Positions 40,375 to 51,100 of a stretch of DNA of 64,000 nucleotides are shown one piece after another; positions within the stretch are counted from its first letter, which is position 1; the number at the start of each line of letters is the position of its first letter. The notes beneath the pieces are model-generated. The model was not told where the DNA came from, searched no databases, and saw only the letters and a list, made by a program, of their open reading frames with translations. Source of the DNA: Pseudo-nitzschia pungens (Eukaryota > Bacillariophyta > Bacillariophyceae > Bacillariales > Bacillariaceae); NCBI GenBank assembly GCA_037355855.1, contig CM074759.1, positions 7,812,001 to 7,876,000 on the forward strand, in the 5' to 3' direction. Position numbers and translations under genes: made by a program.

Positions 40375-41745
40375 CCATTGACGTCATTTGTGTTGCTGCT
40401 GCCATTCGCATTGGACTGCTATCATTTGCATTCGCGTTGCTGTTGAACGTGTCTTACTATTATTTGCGTTCCTTTTTGTGTTGCCACTGCTGTTGCTGTT
40501 TGCGGCGTTCACGTTGCTGTTTACGACCTTTGCAACGTTTGTGGCGTTCGTGTTGCCGTTTGTGTTGCCATTTGTGTTGCCATTTGTGTTGCTGTTTGCG
40601 GTGTTTGCGTTTTTGTTGCTGTTTTCAGTGCTGTTTGTGGCGTTTGCTGTGTTTGTTTTGATCAGCGTTTTGATCAGCGTCTGTAGCGTTTCGATCAGCA
40701 TGTTGATTGTTGTTGTTGTTGTTGTTGTTCGTTTCGTTGTTTCCCACGTTCCTGTTTGCATTGGTGCTTCTTGCAATTCTGTTTCAAAATTTTTGTTACT
40801 CTGGATCCTGTTCCGAAATCAATTTGTTGCAGTGTAGGGGTTGTTAATCACACACACAATTCTTCTGGTATTGCCACTGTTAACAGTGACGTCGACGCCC
40901 ATATTGTTGTTGTTGTTGTTGTTGTTTTGTTGTCGTTTTTGTCATCATTGTTGTTCGCGTTGCTGTTGATCGAGTAGGCGTTGCTATTGTTCGCGTTGCT
41001 GTCGTTTGCATTGCTGTCGTTCGCTTTGCTGTTGATACGAGACGTAAAATGTTGTGTTTGCATCATTGTTGACATTGTTTGAATAGCCGTTGCTGCCGAC
41101 GTTGTTGTTGTTGTTGTCGCTATCGCTGTTGACGTTGTTGTTGCTGTCAGCGTTGCTGTTGTGGGCAGTTTCTCTTTGTACAGTTTTGCAGTCACTGTTG
41201 TTATTCCGATTGAACACAATACTAGTAAATATCGTGCGAGCAATCGATATGAACATCACATTCTGGGTTGCCACTGCTGTTGCTGTTTGCGTTGCTATTG
41301 CTGTTTGCGTTGTTTGCAGCTGAGTTGTTTGCGACAGCGGCATTCGCCGCTTCGCTGCGCTTGTTTCATTCTTAATCATCGCAGCGACGAACGGCTGTCG
41401 TGAGTATGATATTGCCAAGCAATACAAAGGAGTCAAACGTCAACATTGTTGTTGTTGTTGTTGCTGCTGCTGTTGTTGTTGTCGGCGTTGCAGTTGTTGT
41501 TGTTGTTGTTGTTGCTCCTGTTCGCGTTGCAGTTCTTGTTGCTGTCTACATTGTCGTTGCTGTCCACGTCGGTCTTGCTCCTGTTGCTGTTTGCAGCGTT
41601 TGCAGTGTTTGCGGCATTTGCGTTTGCGGCGTTTGTGGCGTTTGCGTTTGCGTTTGCGTTTGCGGCGTTTGTGGCGTTTGCGGCGTTAGCATTTGCGGCA
41701 CTGTTGCGGCGGCTTCGATCCATGTTGAAAACACTAAACATGGTG
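40375..41745. repeat. GTT/GCTGTTTGCG low-complexity tract
   Basis: About 1.3 kb poor in A on the plus strand, made of GTTGCT, GTTTGCG and (GTT)n runs, for example 40706-40727, 40905-40925, 41447-41478 and 41484-41512. Reading frames give Asn/Thr/Ala-rich peptides on the minus strand and Leu/Val/Phe/Ala-rich ones on the plus strand. None shows a domain. Confidence 0.8.
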
Positions 41746-42487
41746 TTTTTTACACGCAAAAGAGAAGAGAGGTGCAAAGTGCTCCATTACACTCACAAAA
41801 GAAAGCTGTGGTTTGCAAAGAAGCGTTTATTTCAATTACAACAAGCCGTCGACGTTTTGTGTTTTTCTTTGATTGTATCTTCAGACTTGTGTTTTTTTTT
41901 TGATCCGACGTTCGTGTCTTACAGTTTTTTTGAACACTGTATGCCGGGGGAAGGGGGAACCACGTCATGTACGGATGGAATGGCAGACGGTGTGAATGTT
42001 CGTTTTCACGGTTTGTACTTGGTACGTATTTGTGAAAACGTGATCTTTTGTTGCGGTTTGCGTGAAGTTTCCCAGTCCGGGAACGGGTCTTGGTCGTATA
42101 AAATAAGGAACTCGAATGTACAGGGGAAGAGTATCGTAGGCAACAAGAGTCATAGAGACTCGACTCTTTTTCAGAAGTAGTATTAAACCTTTTTTAATTA
42201 CTTCGTACCAATTAATTTACTGTACGTAACCTTAGATCTTTGTAAGCACCTACAGTATTACGTACGAAGTAGTATTTTTTCACTGATCGCCTAAAAAACA
42301 CGGTAACTTACTCTTCTAAAAAAAATAAAAAATTTTAAAAAAATTATGGTAGTAATAGCGCTACTCGTAATTACTCCCTACGTACTTTATCGTGTCTGGT
42401 TTGCTGCTGTGAGAACAACTTTTGCCTACGCAGGCTTTCATCACAATTTTTTCGTCGCCATCTGTTTTTCTTGTGCAGACTCCAAAA
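41746..42487. other. Intergenic, nothing recognised
   Basis: No supported gene. It probably holds the promoter of the gene starting at 42488. Confidence 0.45.
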
Positions 42488-43009
42488 ATGTTCAAAGTTC
42501 GTCTATTCTTCGTTGTCGTTGCCATTTGCGGTTTGCTCGGGGTAGCAGTCGGTCAGATCGACCCTGACGAACTCAGAGAACGTCCACCGCGTGATCACAT
42601 CTCGGTGAGTATTGAGTATGGTTTGCTGTTGTGTTTCGTTTGCAATCTTGACGGGTCCTGGATGGACGACATGGCATTTAAAAAGAAAATCTCTCTCACT
42701 CGGGATTTCTGCGTTCAATCTGCGCTCGCCATCTTTCCGTCGATGCGACAGAGGGACCAGATCGTTGCGAATTACGAGCGGCGCCGAGAACATCTGAGAA
42801 AGCTTGTCGAGCAACACAAAGAAGACGTCGCGAATCACGAAAGCGGGAGAAAGCTCTTGGAACAAGAGGAATACGACAAGTTCACGAAACGGATCCGTCT
42901 CTTCCAGAAAAAGTTGGATTCGATGGAAGGACCCATGGACGAAAGAGAGATCGATCGCATGATGGAGCGAACAAGAATGAGAGAAGAACGCCGTCATCGG
43001 GAACTCTAG
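42488..43009 (+). CDS. Small secreted coiled-coil protein A, C-terminus HREL
   Basis: ATG at 42488. Exon 1 42488-42604, intron 42605-42751 (GTGAGT...GACAG, 147 bp), exon 2 42752-43009, giving 124 aa. The intron is phase 0, a multiple of three and stop-free, so an unspliced 173-aa form is also open. Residues 1-22 are a signal peptide (hydrophobic core VRLFFVVVAICGLLGVAVG). The rest is charged helix: R-R-E-H-L-R-K-L-V-E-Q-H-K-E, then H-E-S-G-R-K-L-L-E-Q-E-E-Y and F-Q-K-K-L-D-S-M-E. The last four residues, HREL, resemble an ER-retrieval signal. Paralogues: the convergent gene at 43686-44225 and the gene at 53014-53427, sharing H-x-S/A-G-E/R-K/R-L-L-x-E-x-E/Q and a C-terminal E-L. Function unknown; I see no enzyme motif. 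Confidence 0.78.
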   Translation: MFKVRLFFVVVAICGLLGVAVGQIDPDELRERPPRDHISVSIEYGLLLCFVCNLDGSWMDDMAFKKKISLTRDFCVQSALAIFPSMRQRDQIVANYERRREHLRKLVEQHKEDVANHESGRKLLEQEEYDKFTKRIRLFQKKLDSMEGPMDEREIDRMMERTRMREERRHREL

Positions 43010-43685
43010 ACACCGAAAATTCGGTCGGAAAAAAGTGATTCGTCTCAAAGTCGCGTTTCTGGTGACGAACGACTGCATGTCAATCAGCAAAGCAAGTCGA
43101 TGAAATTTTCTTGGCTTGTTCGGAGAAAGGAACTCGACATCTGTACGCATCAGGTTTCAGTAGAGAGAAATCGAAGGTTGTTCATTCACTTTCTCCACAA
43201 AAATATCGTTGCTCAATTTATAATGTTTGAACATAATGATTAGGAAATCGATACGAATGATTGTTCTGCTTTGATATCAAGTTTGTATCTACAATGATTC
43301 GCTGCTTCAGTGCAACACACTACGAGCATTAAAAAAACTGCTCGAACGGTAGAAATGGAAAGCGGTAGGGAAGGCATGGTCGAATAAGATCGACTCAATT
43401 CGTAACTACTAACAGTTTACTATATTGCACTTTTGAGTCCGGAACGTCCTGTTGTACCGGATGTAGAGGCAAATTGCATTCTTCAATTTCTCTTCGAATT
43501 TCGTGGTTTGGATGTACCGTACGTATCCTATGTGGGTCAACACCACACGATTGGTCGCAGCTGGTGAAGGAAGCCGAATGACTGTCGTGCTATTCACTAC
43601 ATTGTCTATCATGAACTACGAACCGATTTATCCCTCCGACTAGTACCCCAGCGCCAGTCTGTCTATCGCACTTCAATCAACATCG
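43010..43685. other. Spacer between convergent paralogues
   Basis: Shared 3' region of the two convergent genes. No further gene recognised. Confidence 0.5.
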
Positions 43686-44225
43686 TTAGAGTTCACTGTG
43701 AAGCCGGCGGGAATCCCGACTCCGCTCCCGACGTCGATCTGAAGATTTTTGTTCTCTGACAACGAGTCGCTCTATTTCCTTTAATGCGAGAAGACAGTCG
43801 CCACGAACACAAATGTTAGACCAGACACCATCACGACGAAACAACCTCGGGCGGACTCGACTCGAATCGTATCGTGGAAGCACGGCACTCACCCATTCTT
43901 CCAATTCGACCTCCATTGAATCGATTTTCCGCTGGAAGAGATCGACGTTGGTTTCGAGTTGAGCCTTCTGTTCCTCTGTCAGTAATTTCTCGCCCGCCGA
44001 ATGATCGGCGAGCTTTTGTCGCGCATCCATCAACATGACGTTGAGTAGTCTCTTCCGACGAGTTCGGTTCTCCAATATATCTTCTCTTGTAACGTCTCCA
44101 GAGCGAGATTCCGCAGCAAACTTTCGCCTGATGTCTTCTGATGTGTTCACAGGCATGGAAGAACTACACCAAACAAGGCAGACGCTAAGAGAAGCAAAGA
44201 CAAAGGACCGACTGATTCGAACCAT
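43686..44225 (-). CDS. Small secreted coiled-coil protein B, C-terminus HSEL
   Basis: ATG at 44225 (MVRISRSFVF...). A likely intron, 43779-43892 (GTGAGT...TTAAAG, 114 bp), is phase 0 and stop-free. Spliced product 141 aa, unspliced 179 aa. Splicing joins E-L-E-E-W to E-I-E-R-L-V-V-R-E, which aligns with D-E-R-E-I-D-R-M-M-E of protein A, so I prefer the spliced form. N-terminal signal peptide, hydrophobic to about residue 22. Conserved core: A-R-Q-K-L-A-D-H-S-A-G-E-K-L-L-T-E-E-Q and F-Q-R-K-I-D-S-M-E, directly matching A. The end, RRLHSEL, is H-x-E-L. The gene faces A tail to tail, which suggests a local inverted duplication (inference). Confidence 0.75.
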   Translation of the reverse strand: MVRISRSFVFASLSVCLVWCSSSMPVNTSEDIRRKFAAESRSGDVTREDILENRTRRKRLLNVMLMDARQKLADHSAGEKLLTEEQKAQLETNVDLFQRKIDSMEVELEEWVSAVLPRYDSSRVRPRLFRRDGVWSNICVRGDCLLALKEIERLVVREQKSSDRRRERSRDSRRLHSEL

Positions 44226-45526
44226 TCTGAAATTGGTGTTCACTGCCCTCGTTTCCTATCTGTGATCGTATTCTGTGTTCCGCAAGAAGGGGGTTTCGAT
44301 TTCTTTGTATTTCGTAGTATGTAACAGAAAGAATGAATAAGGTTACGAGCAATGACTCCTTTGTTTGTTGGTAATGATACTGATGTGTGACTGTATCGAT
44401 TACAGAAGGGTAAAGCTCTCCGATATCACGAACCAGTGCGACTTTGGGTGCGATACTCGTACCGGTATGTACGAAGAAGTCGTTGCGGTCCGTTGTCGAC
44501 GCCAAAGAAAACAGGAGAGTTTTTTCGTTCTCATATCAGTTCAAAAAATTCAATTCGAGGAGGCACGTCCTCTCGCATTTACAAAAACCGATGATTTTGA
44601 GTAAAATAAGGTTTAATAGTTTTAATTCGTAGAGTAAGACTAACTTACTCATCATTGAGTGATTCCCGAAATCAATATGAAAACTCATAAAATAGAAGTA
44701 ATAGATTATTCAAGCTTTTGGCGCACCCCATCTCTTAACTTCAACTGACACAGCACAGACAGGGCCTATTTTAGAATTTGGAATCTTGTGTCGAAAAACA
44801 AAAATTTCTCTCTTTATTCCCTATTACCCGTGCCTCGAAAAACTATTTTTCGCGCGCCAGCAATCTTATGTTCAAGATTCCGTTTGAAATCTATTACCGC
44901 TTATAATATAATATAACTGTCCAGACGATTTCCTCTGGACGGTTATATTATAATAGAATTTATGTTTTTGGGTGGCGCGCGTCAAAATTTAATGTGTGTC
45001 GGGTTTTTAATAATGTAATATACTTCGTAACACATAGTAGTACAAGTACAATATGATATCGGGAATCACTCATTATCATGGTGCCGAAACGTTGGGCGCG
45101 CCAAAAGTTGGGGAAATTGCGGGATTCTTGACTCACTCATTGTTTGTTTCAGAATTTCGATTTCCTACGGTAAGATTTGTACCGTACTTGTACGTCTTTC
45201 AATAATGATCATCATTCATCTCTCAATTTTAATCTCTCTCAAAGTGAACGCGATCGAACATCAAACGATCGCATTACTGTAAATACAGTAATGCGGATCT
45301 TCATGGACGCATTTCGATTTCACTCCGACATCGGCAGTTGCATCACCAAAGGGAGCCCCGTTTCATAAACATCAGATGTTCATACAGAATCCGCTCGGAA
45401 GGGAGAACAGAACAATAACAGATAACAGACGCCTCGTGCCGAAAGGGATTTCCCTACCTCGTTTCAATCAAAGCATAAATAATTACTTCTGGTACTGAAA
45501 CATACAACCTCAAACCAAACGGGAAA
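44226..45526. other. Intergenic with a palindromic element
   Basis: No gene recognised. It contains the fold-back element listed next and the K+-channel promoter region. Confidence 0.5.
44656..45072. repeat. Palindromic MITE-like element with central hairpin
   Basis: A 14-bp perfect inverted repeat marks the ends (TGAGTGATTCCCGA from 44656; complement ending at 45072). Near the centre, ATAATATAACTGTCCAG (to 44924) pairs with CTGGACGGTTATATTAT (from 44935) with one G-T pair. No coding capacity and no clear target duplication. Confidence 0.65.
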
Positions 45527-47315
45527 ATGACGAATACCGCACAAATAAACCAAACTATTTCGTATAATCAGTACAACAAGTCGGATATGGACGAATCCTA
45601 TGGGGACTTGAACGAACATCGCCGTTTGCTCGAAAGGTCACACAGAAGCACTAGAGGTGATACGAGATTCTTTCGGCAAATCTACCCGAATTTATTTCCG
45701 AGCGAAATTGAAGAGGATGACGACGATGGCAATGACGAGAAAATAATCAAGGACTACGATTCGGCCGAACGATTCCCGACCTATTCTGAGGGACGCCATC
45801 GAGGTTTCCGACGAAGACTGTTCTTGTTCCTAACGGAGCCATCGAGTTCTTTGTTTTCCGCGACGTTCTTCATCTTCTTGATCATAGCCATTGCCATGTC
45901 AAGCATGATTATGATCATGCAAACGATGTCATGTTTCCAGTACACTCCTGCCGAGTGCAACTTTTGTGGTGATGGTGCTAGCGCTGGTGGAGTTCCCGAT
46001 GCGGGAAATGATGATCAGACCTATGTATCATTTGGATCAAATTCTATTGTTGAGTGCCAGTGTCCTCCCCGTCCATCGCTATATCTTGAAAAGATACTAA
46101 ACTACCTTTTGAAGCTTTTTGCTGCCGAATGGACGTTGCGAGTGCTAACATTTGTGCCGGCAAATCCAAAGTTGGACTTTATCGGTAAATTGATTGATTG
46201 GTTGAAGTTCATGACTTCATCCACGACCCTGATCGACGCCTTGGCCATATGGCCATACTTCATGGAAAAGCTGCAGCTCCCGGGGCTCATAAGTTTACGC
46301 CTACTGAGGCTATTTCGGGTCTTCCAATTGTTGCGCTTGGGGTCCTACAATTCGATGTTTCGCAGTTTGACCTCGGTCTTGGCAAAAAGTATGGGATTTT
46401 TACAACTTTTGGTCGTCATCGTTTTCTTCAGCGCAGCGATATTTGGTAGCCTAATGTATTGGTAAGTTACGAGCAAATCGTGAACAGATCAGATCAATCC
46501 TTCCCGGGCACAAGACGCTCACACTGTCTATCAACCCTCTACAGGTTGGAACAAGGAGAATGGAAGGTGAGCTATCTGCTTCCGACTTTGTCGATCTGTC
46601 GTTGTTCGTTCGTACCGTCGTTCTCGAAAACTTTGTTTTTACACAGATGTTGTTTGCAACGACTTGTATAAATCAATTTACCGAAAAGTATTGGGAGCCA
46701 ACTGGTAACTTCCAATACGTTCGTACGAGTATAGATGGAGAAACCGAAGAAATATCACCCTTCACTTCCATCCCAACTGCATTTTGGTGGTTTGTTGTGA
46801 CGGCAACCACAGTTGGATATGGAGGTAAGGAATGTTTTGTTCTTCATGAAAACAATGTTTACTGAACTGTACTCATCAGTGTAATCCCATTCGTGCCCTT
46901 GTCGACTGGCGCAGATTACTATCCTACAAGCGTCGCGGGAATGTGGGTGGGTACTATTGCCATGTTAACAGGAGTTTTGGTCATAGCATTTCCAGTCAGT
47001 GTATTTAGTGATCTTTGGTCAGAGGAATTGAAAGAGGACAAAGTTTTTGAATCTCTGTACAGAGACGATACAACAAGTGGGTCTGATGGTGAAAAATTGA
47101 ACGATAGCAATGTGAACACCGAGGAAGAAAACGAGGAAAACATTCAGCATCAGTACGACCAGATATATTCTGAACGAAGAGCTCTTTCTTCAAATCCAAG
47201 ACATATCGTGATGGATAAGGAAGATTTGAGCAATATTCTTTCCTCCGTACATAACATACAGCAAGAGCAACGCCGTATCCGAAAACTTCTGAAGAAATAT
47301 CATATTGAATCGTGA
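45527..47315 (+). CDS. Voltage-gated K+ channel (six-TM, Kv-like)
   Basis: Exon 1 45527-46461, exon 2 46545-46566 (22 nt), exon 3 46689-46824 (or from 46647), exon 4 46915-47315. The product is 497 aa (511 with the upstream acceptor; both stay in frame). The protein has an acidic cytosolic N-terminus, S1 (TFFIFLIIAIAMSSMIMIM), an S1-S2 loop with five Cys, S2 and S3 (LIDALAIWPYF), S4 L-R-L-L-R-L-F-R-V-F-Q-L-L-R with Arg every third residue, S5 (LLVVIVFFSAAIFGSLMYW), and a pore S-I-P-T-A-F-W-W-F-V-V-T-A-T-T-V-G-Y-G-D. The selectivity-filter Asp codon is split by intron 3 (G in exon 3, AT in exon 4). S6 is TGVLVIAFPVSVFSDLW, with the P-V-S hinge. The C-terminus ends in a charged helix (QQEQRRIRKLLKKY). 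There is no T1 domain. It is a depolarisation-activated K+-selective channel by family; physiological role unknown. Confidence 0.88.
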
Positions 47316-47649
47316 GCTTGACTAACACAGCTACTGCTTGGGTTTCGCGCTGATCTTATCGCATGGGTATCACGGTACCCTTCAATAAATAATCCATGCT
47401 TGGTGACAAAAGAAAGAAACAATTGCAGTGGATTTTTGTCTTGGAATGAAGGTGTTATTGAATTCAAAGTATTTGTTGTGCTTAAGAACACATTTTTGGA
47501 TTTTTGAAAAAAATGCTCCTTTGGAGGAGGAAATCATTGTAGCAGAATGTTGTAGAGGTGTTAGAAGATTCCAGTTGCAATGGGACAGTTTCCCACAGTA
47601 GCAATGGCGATTTTCACTACACCACTTTTGCCATCAACTTCCTTTCCCT
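47316..47649. other. Spacer before the LINE
   Basis: 3' region of the K+-channel gene; nothing else recognised. Confidence 0.5.
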
Positions 47650-47669
47650 AAGGAGGAACTCCGGTAGTA

Positions 47670-48020
47670 ATAATAATATACGTATTTAAATAACTTTAAT
47701 CACCAAAGGTGAAACTAAATTACTCAGTCTGTAACCAGACTTTAACGTCGCCTCCATCGAAGAGTCAGGACCCCAAGTGGCAGAACGACAAATTTTCAAA
47801 CAAACCTTGAACATCAAGCAGGGAAAAAGACATACAAGTCCCACAATAATAATATACGTATTTAAATAACTTTAATCACCAAAGGTGAAACTAAATTACT
47901 CAGTCTGTAACCAGACTTTAACGTCGCCTCCATCATAGAGTCAGGACCCCAAGTGGCAGAACGACAAATTTTCAAACAAACCTTGAACATCAAGCAGGGG
48001 AAAGGACAAACAAGTCCCAC
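47670..48020 (-). repeat. 179-bp tandem duplication in the LINE 3' UTR
   Basis: AATAATATACGTATTTAAAT and the following 150 bases recur at an offset of 179 bp (about 47671 and 47850), nearly identical (TCGAAGAG versus TCATAGAG). Confidence 0.88.
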
Positions 48021-48142
48021 AAAAGAGGGACTTGAGAGAAAGTGAAATGGGAATGAAGATATTGGGATAAGATCCAGTATCAAAAGGGATGGGACAGGAT
48101 GAGAAGCAGGAACAGAAGACAAAACCAAGGTACAAAGTGGAA

Positions 48143-51100
48143 TCAACCCTTACTGGTGAAAGCTGACACACTGTGCTGTACTGCCCCAGTGTCCTTGCAG
48201 GAGAGCACATGAGAAACCTTCTCGTTGTCTGCATCACACAATGGGCACCTGGAGTGATCCTGATACTGGTAGTGAAGTAGTTGGTTGCCAACACCAATGC
48301 ATCCAGAAGCAAACTTGACAAACCACCTTTGCATGCCAGGAGGGAGTCGCTTGAAGGCAGACAGATGGGCACACCAATGGATGGAACCCAAAACAGGTTG
48401 TGGAATGGGGATGTCATGGTGGGTCTGCCAGTATTTAAGAAGAGGAGGACCAGAAATGGCAACATGCAGAGCATACTGATCAAACCTTGAACACTTGCAT
48501 CCATTGAGAGAAAATGCCCAGGGCTCAAACACAAGTCTGGGATAGTGATGGGCAGAAGCTCTATGGACAGAGAGAAATGCCTTTGCCATGCTGTCAACCT
48601 GATGATTGCGAAGGGCCCACCAATCAAGAAAGATTCCAGCTTGATGGCCCTGAACCCACTGAAAGTGCACAGAGATTGGCAGGGCAGAAATCATGTTTCT
48701 GATGACATAAACATAATCAAAAGACTTCTGGGAAATAACCAATGGCCATGATCCCTCAGCCTGTTTGAGAGCTGTGTCACCATCCAGAGCAATGGTGATA
48801 GAGCCAGAAGCAATATCAAAAAGACTCACCAGAGCAGTGCAACAGGTGAGAACCCCAAGGATGCCTGCCAGCTCACTCCTATAGGATGATTGGTCCTCAG
48901 GGGATCCACTGACAAAATTACAGCCAGTGAGGAACAATGAAGCAGACTTGGTGGAGGTATTGGGTGACAAAATGAAAGCAGAAGTTCCTCTAAGAAGGTC
49001 CGGATCAAATGAACCATCACATACAGCACTGGCAGTACCACTCTCAATAGCATCAACAAGGTGCTGACAGCCAGCCTGTGGTAGGGAATATTTGTGGAGA
49101 AGTACCCTTGGAGACGCACAGAGTGCATCAAAGGCATCTACTGGGGAGTCTGGAAGAGAATCAAATGGATTGTACACCAGAGGATCCATGTCAGGAGGTT
49201 CCGAAACAAAAGCAGAGGACCCAACAACGCGTACAACGTGGCCACAAATAACAGGGCAGACAAGTACATCAGCACAGGCTGGTTTGTCAGGAATGAGTTC
49301 AGACGTGACCCTGTATCTGCCCCTGCCTTGGGAGGTGCTCACAATCCAGCCAGTAGAAGTTTTGAAGAATATTCTGTTGGTGGATGGAGACAAAAACCAA
49401 GGCCAAAGAGAAGCTGTCTGGGGAGAGAGCCAATGCCCAAGATGAAAAGAAGGAGCCAGTGCCCTGGCTGCAGGGGGTGGACAGGGGGGAAGAAAACAGG
49501 TCTGAAGAGCCTTAGTCCATAAGCGCTGTGCTGCTGGAGGCCAAGATGGAGGACATCTAGGCCAGTCAAGATGATCCCTCAAGTGATTGGAGGATGTCAG
49601 CTGGAAAGCCATGGGGGTAAGCCTTGTCCCATCTGGAGTACAAATGTCAGCAAGGGAGATAGCCTTGAGTGACATGCGCATGTGATTCAAGAGGGACAAG
49701 TCAGCACCTCTGAAGCCAGCGTTGACAAAGGCTTGCATGAGATAGCAGTCATTGGAACGTAGCAGGGGAAGATCTGGGAAGTCTTCAAACAAGCTCACAG
49801 GGTGAACAGAGAAAAACTTCCACACATGTTTGTACCAGCAAGGAGTGACGTAGGAAGCAAAAGGATGATATGGGGTGACACCAAGATGGAGAGGAATGCC
49901 AAGTTCGAGCCGTAAAGACTCAGCAGTTAACCTGAGAATCCGACCAGTTTGGGAGGACCTGACAGATTCCTGAAAGAGAGTGGCAATATGACTGAACTCT
50001 TGGAGGAGGTAGGGATGAACGAAACCAAAGCCTTGATAGAGGGAAGGACCATAGAATACATGTCTGGGAAATGTCCGTGACATCCCTGCTTTATTCAACA
50101 CAGGAACAAGTGCTGGGTGAATTATCTTAGTCCAAGTGGCCTCATCAAGTTGCGTGACAGGCATGGGGTATTCAACAGACTTCATGAAAGAATACTTGAA
50201 GGTGTAGAGGGATGCGCGCTTCTCACACTTGGAAGCCTTGAGCTGAGAGCCAAAAGACTGAGACTGTGACTTCATGTGAGCAATCTGTGCTTCCTCATTG
50301 CCATCCATGGAGATAAAAACCCCAAGAGTCTTGTCAGCATGTTCAACTTCAAAACGATCCAGGGTAGCTCGATTGCCATTCTTGTCAGCAACTGAGAAGT
50401 CACCAGGCATGTCAGCAATGGAGCGATAGTCCCAACCGGATCCATTCCATTTGAAATCAATCAAATAACAGAAGGATTTGGCAGGTTCAATCGCACCACC
50501 AGTGGCAATAATCCCTCCAGCCCATCGGTCAAGAGCTGCCTGAAAATCAACAGCCAATTCCTCACCAGATGTTGAGGAATCAGAGCCAGCACAAAACAAA
50601 TCTGTGTCATCCACAAAGGCAAAACCCACCAGAGAAACCAGTTGCAGTGACAAAGAAGTGATAAGATGGACACCATGCCCAGCCTGTTGCATCATTCGGA
50701 AGACAATTGTTGACACCAAGGCCCAAAGAGTTGGACCAATACCATTGCCTTGGCCACAACCACTGAGAGGAACAGGTTCATCACCATACACAGGGCCGGA
50801 CCGACCAAAACCAGTTTTGATGTGATGCTTAGCATGTTGCAGAGTAGACAGAAGAACTTCACACACATGGGCAGGAACCCCAAAGCTCTGGAGAGTGAGA
50901 CCTGCAATGGGATGAGAGATTCTATCATAACAGCCCTTGGCATCATTCATAGCAACAGCACCGGATCTGCGCTTCTGCCGCAACACATCACAGATGAGCT
51001 TCTTGTTCAGGCAGGTGTTGATGGCCTTGTGGTGTTTCCTGCTTCCATGTTGATCAACAGCCACGGCATTGGCACGTTCAGCATAGGCAAGAATGCGTCT

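Noticed and set aside
40384..42180. Asn/Thr-rich minus-strand and Leu/Val/Phe/Ala-rich plus-strand frames of 110-245 codons.
   Set aside because: Low-complexity GTT/GCTGTTTGCG tract; composition follows the repeat and both strands are open.
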